A stretch of DNA of 33,467 nt, taken from positions 1 through 33,467 of the IMG/VR virus record IMGVR_UViG_3300024348_000147. One strand, 5' to 3'. Source of the stretch: a virus. Below the pieces are notes generated by a model. That model ran no database searches. It saw only the letters and a program-made list of their open reading frames with translations, and was not told where the DNA came from. How positions within the stretch are numbered: the stretch's first letter is position 1; the number at the start of each line of letters is the position of its first letter. Shown piece by piece: positions 28,494 through 33,432 of the stretch. The position numbers and the translations under genes are program-made.

Positions 28494-28549
28494 CAGTGAG
28501 CCTAGCAAATAAATGTGACCAGTATCACAGTGAGCCTAGCGAATAAATG
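28494..28549 (+). repeat. 22-bp direct repeat flanking a CRP-type box
   Basis: 28494-28515 and 28528-28549 differ at one base (CAGTGAGCCTAGC then AAATAAATG or GAATAAATG). Between them lies TGTGA-CCAGTA-TCACA (28514-28529), whose centre is 52.5 bp from the next -10 (28574). Confidence 0.65.
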
Positions 28550-28557
28550 CCCTAATT

Positions 28558-28590
28558 TGTCAGCCCCCCGTGATAGGATAGTCTTATCAC
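28558..28590 (+). promoter_or_regulatory. TGTCAG-type promoter
   Basis: TGTCAG (28558-28563), 10 bp, TAGGAT (28574-28579), with the palindrome GTGATA-N9-TATCAC at 28570-28590. Second promoter in tandem with the one at 28432. Confidence 0.58.
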
Positions 28591-28611
28591 TTAAAGAAAG
28601 GAAGTCTATAA

Positions 28612-28797
28612 ATGACTTACACTATAACACTAGAAACCTTTTCAGGTTCTACTAAAAAAATCAGCCTTGCCTCTAAAGGTGCGGTTGCTCAATTCATCTC
28701 AACTTATCCAACACAATTACCTGTTGGCGTTGTTGTAAAAATGTCGTGTGACGCTTTAGGCGTTAGCGGTGTTCTAAGAGGAAAGGCGGTTCTATAA
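28612..28797 (+). CDS. Small phage protein, paralogue of the 25558-25752 product (61 aa)
   Basis: TYTITLETFSGSTKKISLASKGAVAQFISTYPTQLPVGVVVKMSCDALGVSGV. Same pattern as its minus-strand paralogue (T-x-GSTK, xQLPVGxxV, LGxxSGxxxGK), with similar control DNA. Unknown function. SD GAAAGGAAG upstream. Confidence 0.65.
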   Translation: MTYTITLETFSGSTKKISLASKGAVAQFISTYPTQLPVGVVVKMSCDALGVSGVLRGKAVL

Positions 28798-28941
28798 ATG
28801 ATAAACTCCGTCTTAACAATTCCCTGCGAGGAATGTAATTCAACTGGTCTAATCTTTTTTGGAAACGATGAGGATTTTGATGTAGAAACTTGCGAATGCG
28901 ATTTTGGTATTGAGCAAGACCTAGAACAATTTAACAACTAA
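28798..28941 (+). CDS. Zinc-finger-like microprotein (47 aa)
   Basis: TIPCEECNSTGLIFFGNDEDFDVETCECDFGIEQ: a C-x2-C-x-x-x-G half finger of the DnaJ type and a CxC. Paralogous to the 29894-30046 product (CEKCYGQG...GEDFDTESCDC). Abuts the preceding stop. Confidence 0.62.
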   Translation: MINSVLTIPCEECNSTGLIFFGNDEDFDVETCECDFGIEQDLEQFNN

Positions 28942-28961
28942 AAGAATAGGAAATAAAATAA

Positions 28962-29168
28962 ATGAAAACAGTAGAACACTCTCTAAAATTCGTAACAGAA
29001 TTTGATGAAACTCACCCAATAGGAGCGCAAGCCCTTTCTATCCCCCACTCAGAATTAGTAAAACTTCTTGAAGGTATGCTAAAAGAATTACTAGTTCCTA
29101 AATTACAGCCTGCTCTTGATGAAATAAATGAGCGTGGCACTTACGCAATTCTAAAGGTGGCCGAATAA
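28962..29168 (+). CDS. Small helical protein (68 aa)
   Basis: Not recognised. HSLKFVTEFDETHPIGAQALSIPHSELVKLLEGMLKELLVPKLQPALDEINERGTYAILKV. Amphipathic helices, acidic. TAATG with the next gene; SD TAGGAAA. Confidence 0.6.
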   Translation: MKTVEHSLKFVTEFDETHPIGAQALSIPHSELVKLLEGMLKELLVPKLQPALDEINERGTYAILKVAE

Positions 29169-29260
29169 TGAGCGATTACTTAGAATACTTAGACGAAATC
29201 TACGAGGAATTAGTAGATGAATTTGGACACGAAATAGAAAGCGAGTGTGCTCACAAATGA
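29168..29260 (+). CDS. Acidic microprotein (30 aa)
   Basis: Reads MSDYLEYLDEIYEELVDE then FGHEIESECAHK. Highly acidic helix. TAATG at its start and ATGA at its end link it to both neighbours. Confidence 0.48.
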   Translation: MSDYLEYLDEIYEELVDEFGHEIESECAHK

Positions 29261-29454
29261 TGACACGAAAAGACTATGTCGCTACTGCTGAAATTCTTAG
29301 CAATTATTTTGCTACTTCTGTTTTTGATGAGCAAGGAGAAATTTTATTTTCTGATTTAGTAGATGAATTTTCTTTAATGTTTGAAACAGATAATCCAAGA
29401 TTTGACGCAAATAAATTTGCTCTTGCTTGCTATAAAGAAAGTGCGTTTGCGTAA
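29257..29454 (+). CDS. Small protein with MTRKDYV start (65 aa)
   Basis: MMTRKDYVATAEILSNYFATSVFDEQGEILFSDLVDEFSLMFETDNPRFDANKFALACYKESAFA. The TRKDYVxxAEIL...NPRFDxxKFxxAC pattern is widespread in actinophage and plasmid small proteins of unknown role. Start chosen by the ATGA overlap at 29257; ATG 29245 would overlap further. Confidence 0.65.
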   Translation: MMTRKDYVATAEILSNYFATSVFDEQGEILFSDLVDEFSLMFETDNPRFDANKFALACYKESAFA

Positions 29455-29474
29455 CTCATTAAGTAGCAAAAAAG

Positions 29475-29506
29475 ATTTTCCCATTTTGATCGGTGGGAAA
29501 ATTTTT
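29475..29506 (+). terminator. Intrinsic terminator
   Basis: Perfect 9-bp stem ATTTTCCCA / TGGGAAAAT, 10-nt loop, then TTTTT. Confidence 0.8.
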
Positions 29507-29508
29507 GC

Positions 29509-29573
29509 GACGTCGGGGTCGGGCGTGTCGTACACAAGTTATACACAGGGTTTAAGATGTGAGATTTATCACA
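29509..29573 (+). promoter_or_regulatory. Composite control cassette
   Basis: GACGTC within CGACGTCG (29509-29514), GGCGTGTC (29522-29529, inverted GACACGCC), DnaA-box-like TTATACACA (29539-29547), and TGTGA-GATTTA-TCACA (29558-29573; centre 73.5 bp from the -10). Confidence 0.58.
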
Positions 29574-29614
29574 TGACTTGAGCGTCTCAGTATTTGGAAT
29601 TACTCGCTAGTAGG

Positions 29615-29655
29615 TTGATAAATGTCAGTAGAAAATGATAGGATTACAGAGTAAT
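29615..29655 (+). promoter_or_regulatory. TGTCAG-type promoter with dyad
   Basis: TTGATA (29615-29620), TGTCAG (29623-29628), 10 bp, TAGGAT (29639-29644); dyad ATTAC-AGA-GTAAT at 29643-29655. Confidence 0.58.
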
Positions 29656-29688
29656 AAGTTAATTAAAGAAAAAGAAAGAGGTTGGCAA

Positions 29689-29892
29689 ATGTCAGCAAAT
29701 GTCTATACAATAGAACACCTACTAGTAGGAACACCTTATCGCTCACGCACTTTAACAGGCGAAATAATCTCAGCAGAGATACACCCTAAAGCAGTTTGGT
29801 ATCAAGGTTGCGAAAGTTATCTAGTGGAAGTGCGCCCTAGTAATTTTGGAAAAGTCGTATGTCGCACAGTAGCAGTAAAGGTAGAAAATTAA
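29689..29892 (+). CDS. Small beta protein (67 aa)
   Basis: SANVYTIEHLLVGTPYRSRTLTGEIISAEIHPKAVWYQGCESYLVEVRPSNFGKVVCRTVAVKVEN. Beta-barrel-like; function unknown. ATG 29689 has SD AAAGAGG; the in-frame ATG at 29635 lies upstream of the -10 and cannot be used from this promoter. Confidence 0.62.
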   Translation: MSANVYTIEHLLVGTPYRSRTLTGEIISAEIHPKAVWYQGCESYLVEVRPSNFGKVVCRTVAVKVEN

Positions 29893-29893
29893 A

Positions 29894-30046
29894 ATGGGAG
29901 TAATGAAAACACTATACACAGAAATAGAAAATTGCGAAAAATGCTATGGGCAAGGTTGGCAATTTTGGGCACAGGGTGAGGACTTTGATACAGAGTCTTG
30001 CGATTGTAATCCACACCAATTATTTATCACTAAGGAGAATAACTAA
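29894..30046 (+). CDS. Zinc-finger-like microprotein (50 aa)
   Basis: CEKCYGQGWQFWAQGEDFDTESCDCN, paralogous to the 28798-28941 product. CxxCxGxG is a half DnaJ zinc finger. An alternative start at 29903 (third Met codon onward) is possible. TAATG with the next gene. Confidence 0.62.
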   Translation: MGVMKTLYTEIENCEKCYGQGWQFWAQGEDFDTESCDCNPHQLFITKENN

Positions 30047-30267
30047 TGAATAACGAATACCTATACTCAATAACCGCAACCTATGATAGCGCAACCGCAG
30101 CGCATTGGGTTGGTCGCTACTCAGACGCAATTAGCGCAGTGACCGAATGGAATAAAATAACGGATTGGGGATTTGCTGATGAATACGCAACCTACAATTT
30201 CTCAGAGCCTTCAGGTAAAATGACTACTAAGATTTTTTATCGTGATGGAAAGGTCGGTGGAAAGTAA
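30046..30267 (+). CDS. Small phage protein (73 aa)
   Basis: MNNEYLYSITATYDSATAAHWVGRYSDAISAVTEWNKITDWGFADEYATYNFSEPSGKMTTKIFYRDGKVGGK. Aromatic-rich alpha-beta sequence common in actinophage accessory regions; no function known. TAATG junctions. Confidence 0.65.
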   Translation: MNNEYLYSITATYDSATAAHWVGRYSDAISAVTEWNKITDWGFADEYATYNFSEPSGKMTTKIFYRDGKVGGK

Positions 30268-30431
30268 TGGAAATTTTTGAGTTTAATACTTTCATAGATG
30301 TCGAGGCAGAGTCGTATGATGAAGCCATTGATGTCTTTCAATTCCAATTAAAGTATGGAATAAGTAAAGATAATGTCTATGTCGCAGACATAAAGCAATT
30401 AACTAACAACAACGAAAGTGTAGAGGTATAA
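30267..30431 (+). CDS. Small protein (54 aa)
   Basis: EIFEFNTFIDVEAESYDEAIDVFQFQLKYGISKDNVYVADIKQL. Alpha-beta, acidic. Coupled to the previous gene by TAATG. Unknown. Confidence 0.6.
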   Translation: MEIFEFNTFIDVEAESYDEAIDVFQFQLKYGISKDNVYVADIKQLTNNNESVEV

Positions 30432-30434
30432 ATA

Positions 30435-30722
30435 ATGGGAAGCGTAACAGCAATTGGATTAGCAGATAGCGTATTAGATTTAGAAACACAATTAGGTTAT
30501 CACTTGCAGGGTAATCACTATCCACCAGTACCGCTAAGCATGGTACAACCTTGCATTGAGGCTATTGATGCAGCCTATGATGAGGACTATGATAGAGAAA
30601 TTGCTATGCCACAAGGCATATTCTATAAAGGCAGTAATGTCGCACCAGCATGGGCAGTAATTGAACAACACCACCTATCATGGTTCATTGACCCAGTAGA
30701 TGAGTATGAAGATGAAGAATAA
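30435..30722 (+). CDS. Small protein (95 aa)
   Basis: Not recognised. GSVTAIGLADSVLDLETQLGYHLQGNHYPPVPLSMVQPCIEAIDAAYDEDYDREIAMPQGIFYKGSNVAPAWAVIEQHHLSWFIDPVDEYEDEE. A helical N-terminus and a PPVPL turn; the acidic tail overlaps the next frame's possible starts. Confidence 0.65.
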   Translation: MGSVTAIGLADSVLDLETQLGYHLQGNHYPPVPLSMVQPCIEAIDAAYDEDYDREIAMPQGIFYKGSNVAPAWAVIEQHHLSWFIDPVDEYEDEE

Positions 30723-30735
30723 AACACCTGATACA

Positions 30736-30966
30736 ATGAAAACTATGGAATTGATCCACGCAGATAACTTGGAACCTAATCAACTAATGATTGGCGATTT
30801 AATTAAAGTTAATGATGACATTGTTGAAGTTATTTTTATTGAAAGTGATTCAACAGGAGATAACTATGACATACAAACCGAAAATGAATTTGGTGAAAAG
30901 GAATTTATACAGTATGCTTATACTGATTTAATTCCGTTGTATGTTTTTATTGAAGAATCAGAATAG
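30736..30966 (+). CDS. Small protein with EPNQLMIGDLIKV motif (76 aa)
   Basis: MKTMELIHADNLEPNQLMIGDLIKVNDDIVEVIFIESDSTGDNYDIQTENEFGEKEFIQYAYTDLIPLYVF. Looks like a small beta-barrel (a turn at GD, then VEV-x-x-I), similar in type to the VGDLYT proteins further on. The start is uncertain: in-frame ATGs at 30700, 30706 and 30712 overlap the previous gene, and none has a clear SD. Confidence 0.55.
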   Translation: MKTMELIHADNLEPNQLMIGDLIKVNDDIVEVIFIESDSTGDNYDIQTENEFGEKEFIQYAYTDLIPLYVFIEESE

Positions 30967-30995
30967 TTTTTGTGCGCTTCCCCGCATAAAAATCT

Positions 30996-31022
30996 GACGT
31001 CCCGCCTGTGAGATTTATCACA
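30996..31022 (+). promoter_or_regulatory. Composite control cassette
   Basis: GACGTC (30996-31001) and TGTGA-GATTTA-TCACA (31007-31022), centre 41.5 bp from the -10. No GACACGCC here. Confidence 0.6.
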
Positions 31023-31031
31023 TTTTAAGAT

Positions 31032-31061
31032 TTGACATTTTTATGTAATGTGTGTTAGTAT
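31032..31061 (+). promoter_or_regulatory. Leaderless promoter
   Basis: TTGACA (31032-31037), 18 bp, TGT-TAGTAT (-10 at 31056-31061), then 6 nt to ATG 31068. The only plus-strand gene here with a clear leaderless layout. Confidence 0.65.
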
Positions 31062-31067
31062 TAGTTT

Positions 31068-31211
31068 ATGAAGAAAACACAAGAGGAATTACGTAGGCTT
31101 ATGGAATTACGCCGTAGCAATGCAGCCTCTGCCGTACCCTCTAAAAAGAAATATACTCGCAAGGGTAGAAAATGTCAGTCAGACATGCTACAATTAAAAG
31201 AAAACAATTAA
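31068..31211 (+). CDS. Basic microprotein (47 aa)
   Basis: Reads MKKTQEELRRLMELRRSN then AASAVPSKKKYTRKGRKC and QSDMLQLKENN. Very Arg/Lys-rich with a helical start; a possible DNA- or RNA-binding peptide. Leaderless start. Unknown family. Confidence 0.55.
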   Translation: MKKTQEELRRLMELRRSNAASAVPSKKKYTRKGRKCQSDMLQLKENN

Positions 31212-31227
31212 GAAAGGTCGCCCCACT

Positions 31228-31404
31228 ATGACATTCGAAAACGATGAAATACTAGATGAATACTATGCAACAACCTGCCCCTCTTGCCGTGAAAACTCAG
31301 TTGATGAGTATGAAGAAAAATGCACTCATTGTCTACTAGAAGAAATGTCCGCTACCTATAACGAAGACATTGCTCTAGAAATGAGTCTAGGTCTTGACTA
31401 CTGA
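31228..31404 (+). CDS. Acidic zinc-ribbon microprotein (58 aa)
   Basis: YYATTCPSCRENSVDEYEEKCTHCLLEEMSATYNEDIALEMSLGLDY. Two CxxC pairs form a compact zinc ribbon in an acidic chain. Its end overlaps the TTG start of the gp88-like gene by 11 nt. Confidence 0.65.
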   Translation: MTFENDEILDEYYATTCPSCRENSVDEYEEKCTHCLLEEMSATYNEDIALEMSLGLDY

Positions 31405-32134
31405 TACAATTACTCTTAAACTAAAACGCTCTAATGATAGAAAGGTGGCTAACCTTGTCACAAAAAATGGAAAACAAGCAGCAATCGCAAATACCTTCGG
31501 CCTACCTGCTGGAAAGGCTTTCTCGTGCCCTGGTGCCACTAGTGTTTGTGAAAGCGTATGCTACGCAGGAAAACTCGAAAAACTCTTTAAGGGTGTAAAG
31601 GCTAATCTCCTACACAATTGGGAACTGATTAAGGACGCTGATCAAAAAACCGCTGAAAGTTTATTAACTGAAATGATTAATGATTTTCGTGCAGACTGTG
31701 TAAAGAAAGACGCCCCTATGCTATTTCGCATTCACTGGGACGGAGATTTCTTTAATGACACTTACACGCTTGCATGGAAAAGTGTCATCCTAAATAATCC
31801 TGATATTCAATTCTGGGTGTACACTCGTGTTAAGTCTGCTGCTTTAATTCTTAAGGACATTGAAAACCTTTCTCTTTACTTTAGCACTGATAGCGAGAAT
31901 GTAAAAATTGGCGTTGACTTAAAAAATAATCAAGGCATTCGTCTTGCATACCTTGCTAAGAATTTTGCTATCGGTCAAGCAGATATGAAAGAAATGATTG
32001 GTAAGCCTGGTGCTAAGTGTCCTGAAAACAATAAACAAATTCCACTTATCTCAACCAATGGAAGCGCTTGCGTTTCTTGTTCACTTTGTGTATACTCTAA
32101 GAGTGATATTGTATTCTCTGCGAGTAAAAAATAA
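31394..32134 (+). CDS. gp88-family phage protein
   Basis: 246 aa. AFSCPGATSVCESVCYAGK (Cys45, 52, 56), LFRIHWDGDFFNDTYTLAWKSVI (about 110-132) and the end KCPEN...GSACVSCSLC (Cys209, 226, 229, 232) are the family features I know from gene product 88 of mycobacteriophages and related phages and plasmids. Cys spacing suggests two metal clusters, zinc or Fe-S. The molecular function is not established. It uses a TTG start overlapping the preceding gene; no ATG is available near the start. Confidence 0.75.
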   Translation: MTTDTITLKLKRSNDRKVANLVTKNGKQAAIANTFGLPAGKAFSCPGATSVCESVCYAGKLEKLFKGVKANLLHNWELIKDADQKTAESLLTEMINDFRADCVKKDAPMLFRIHWDGDFFNDTYTLAWKSVILNNPDIQFWVYTRVKSAALILKDIENLSLYFSTDSENVKIGVDLKNNQGIRLAYLAKNFAIGQADMKEMIGKPGAKCPENNKQIPLISTNGSACVSCSLCVYSKSDIVFSASKK

Positions 32135-32206
32135 ATGAAAGAACTATTATATATAGCGATGATGTTAATAATTGTAATGTCATTTCTTAGTAGTTCTGGG
32201 ACCTGA
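32135..32206 (+). CDS. Membrane microprotein (23 aa)
   Basis: Reads MKELLYIAMMLIIVMSFL then SSSGT: one membrane helix. Abuts the gp88 stop. Could be spurious, but its position suggests translation. Confidence 0.4.
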   Translation: MKELLYIAMMLIIVMSFLSSSGT

Positions 32207-32209
32207 TCC

Positions 32210-32286
32210 CCGCTTAAATGCGGGACGTCGCCCCCACCTGCATTTGTCAAGTTACGACACGCATAAAAAATGTGGGGTTTGTCACA
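32210..32286 (+). promoter_or_regulatory. Composite control cassette with hairpin
   Basis: Hairpin CCCGC-N6-GCGGG before GACGTC (32224-32229), GACACGC (32256-32262), and TGTGG-GGTTTG-TCACA (32271-32286, one mismatch). The hairpin has no U-run, so terminator function is doubtful. Confidence 0.5.
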
Positions 32287-32312
32287 CAAAGAAATGTCAT
32301 CTTGATTTGTAT

Positions 32313-32346
32313 TTATGACATTTTTATGTCATAATTGTATTATACC
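32313..32346 (+). promoter_or_regulatory. Promoter with perfect TGACAT palindrome
   Basis: Palindrome TTATGACAT-TTTT-ATGTCATAA (32313-32334, 9-bp arms), then TATTAT or TATACC as -10 (32338 or 32341). The -10 choice is ambiguous; TATACC puts the CRP-type box 62.5 bp away. Confidence 0.5.
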
Positions 32347-32368
32347 CAAACAGAAAGGCAAGACCCCT

Positions 32369-32539
32369 ATGACAATGAACGGATACACTTACCAAATCGG
32401 TGATTTATTCACAACAAGCAAGACAGGCGTTACAGGTCGTATCGCTAGTTTTTCTCCAATGTCTAATAAGGTTACTAGAGTTAGCCTAGTCTTAGCAAAT
32501 GGCTCACGCCGTTTGGCTATGGTTAAGACCTCTAAGTAA
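32369..32539 (+). CDS. Small beta protein, IGDLFT type (56 aa)
   Basis: MTMNGYTYQIGDLFTTSKTGVTGRIASFSPMSNKVTRVSLVLANGSRRLAMVKTSK, paralogous to the 32644-32811 product (TYKVGDLYTSQKSKVTGTI...). The shared pattern resembles small beta-barrel RNA/DNA-binding folds, without proof. Start ATG 32369 is behind SD GAAAGG; the longer in-frame frame at 32315 lies in the promoter. Confidence 0.65.
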   Translation: MTMNGYTYQIGDLFTTSKTGVTGRIASFSPMSNKVTRVSLVLANGSRRLAMVKTSK

Positions 32540-32547
32540 TCTCAAAA

Positions 32548-32610
32548 TGTGAGAAATGTCAGAAATAGATTTGACATTTTAATCTACAAAATGTTATACT
32601 TAGGTATAAC
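32548..32610 (+). promoter_or_regulatory. Promoter with two palindromes
   Basis: AAATGTCA-N10-TGACATTT (32554-32579) covers -35 TTGACA (32571-32576); after 18 bp, TGT-TATACT (32595-32600) lies in GTTATAC-TTAG-GTATAAC (32593-32610). A weak CRP-type TGTGA-N6-TCAGA is at 32548-32563 (39.5 bp away, off phase). Confidence 0.65.
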
Positions 32611-32643
32611 CAAATAACAACCCCTAACAGAAAAGGAAACAAA

Positions 32644-32811
32644 ATGACAGTAGCAACAAACACTTACAAGGTCGGCGACCTCTACACTTCACAGAAGTCA
32701 AAGGTCACAGGAACAATCACAGAAATCAAACCAAACACAGACGGAACAACAGTTCGTGTTAAGTTAGATGTAGATGGAAATGTTCGCTGGACAACTTGGA
32801 CAGCAAAGTAA
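32644..32811 (+). CDS. Small beta protein, VGDLYT type (55 aa)
   Basis: MTVATNTYKVGDLYTSQKSKVTGTITEIKPNTDGTTVRVKLDVDGNVRWTTWTAK. Paralogue of the gene before it. SD AAAAGGAAAC. Followed by the CTGAGTATG repeat. Confidence 0.65.
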   Translation: MTVATNTYKVGDLYTSQKSKVTGTITEIKPNTDGTTVRVKLDVDGNVRWTTWTAK

Positions 32812-32825
32812 TCTAATTACTAATT

Positions 32826-32853
32826 CCTGAGTATGAATACAAACTGCTCAACC
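32826..32853 (+). repeat. CCTGAGTATG-N5-AAACTGCTCA repeat, copy 1
   Basis: Same motif at 33321-33347, 495 bp further on, each directly after a small gene. The outer TGAG and CTCA can pair, forming a small stem. Confidence 0.55.
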
Positions 32854-32885
32854 AACCCCCACTAACAGAAAAGGAAACAGACCCA

Positions 32886-33308
32886 ATGGCAAGAGGAAAA
32901 GCAATTAGCGTAAAGATACCTACACAGAGAGTTATCAACGCACTAGAAACTAAGTTAGCAGAACTAGAGGCTAATTACAAAACACAAGACGAAAACGAAG
33001 CAAAGTATCAAGAGTCTTACAAGGCTTGGCAGAAAGAATTAGCAGACTTCGCTATCGCACACTTCTCAAATGCTGAGAACATCAGAACAAACTATCGCTC
33101 TTGGAACAAAACTCTCAATGTTGATTTCGACATTGTAGGTTCAGATAAGGATTTTCCTGCTGAGCCTGAGCGCAACTTTGAGCAAATCCATCAGCACAAC
33201 TATCGTGAGCAGAAAGAGGAAATGTCTAACGCAATTCGTATCCTCAAAATGACAGATGAGGAAGTTGTAAATACTTCCACATACAATGCGGTTGCTCGCT
33301 ATCTCTAA
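32886..33308 (+). CDS. Phage coiled-coil protein (140 aa)
   Basis: ARGKAISVKIPTQRVINALETKLAELEANYKTQDENEAKYQESYKAWQKELADFAIAHF...SNAIRILKMTDEEVVNTSTYNAVARYL. Long helical coiled coil. A family with ISVKIPTxRVIxALE starts is common in actinophages, function unknown. SD AAAAGGAAAC with a spacer of 9 nt. Probably from the read-through transcript of the 32571 promoter. Confidence 0.7.
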   Translation: MARGKAISVKIPTQRVINALETKLAELEANYKTQDENEAKYQESYKAWQKELADFAIAHFSNAENIRTNYRSWNKTLNVDFDIVGSDKDFPAEPERNFEQIHQHNYREQKEEMSNAIRILKMTDEEVVNTSTYNAVARYL

Positions 33309-33320
33309 TTAGATAGACAA

Positions 33321-33347
33321 CCTGAGTATGTTGCTAAACTGCTCACC
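33321..33347 (+). repeat. CCTGAGTATG-N5-AAACTGCTCA repeat, copy 2
   Basis: Second copy with the same 10-5-10 layout, followed by a C-rich stretch. No T-run, so not an intrinsic terminator. Confidence 0.55.
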
Positions 33348-33375
33348 TCCCCCTCCCCCACGATCACCAGGGCAC

Positions 33376-33405
33376 TTGACAAATGTCAGACCCACACAGT
33401 ATAAT
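33376..33405 (+). promoter_or_regulatory. TGTCAG-type promoter
   Basis: TTGACA (33376-33381), TGTCAG (33384-33389), 10 bp, TATAAT (33400-33405); 18 bp between -35 and -10. The strongest of the TGTCAG-type promoters; no CRP-type box seen. Confidence 0.68.
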
Positions 33406-33432
33406 TAATATAAACAACAAGAAGGAGCCCCA

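Noticed and set aside
29381-29581. Plus-strand 66-aa frame
   Set aside because: Overlaps the 29257-29454 gene and the terminator and control cassette; no start signal.
30967-30992. Hairpin TTTTTGTGCG / CGCATAAAAA after the 30736-30966 gene
   Set aside because: Ten pairs with one G-U but no U-run on the 3' side, so not called as a terminator.
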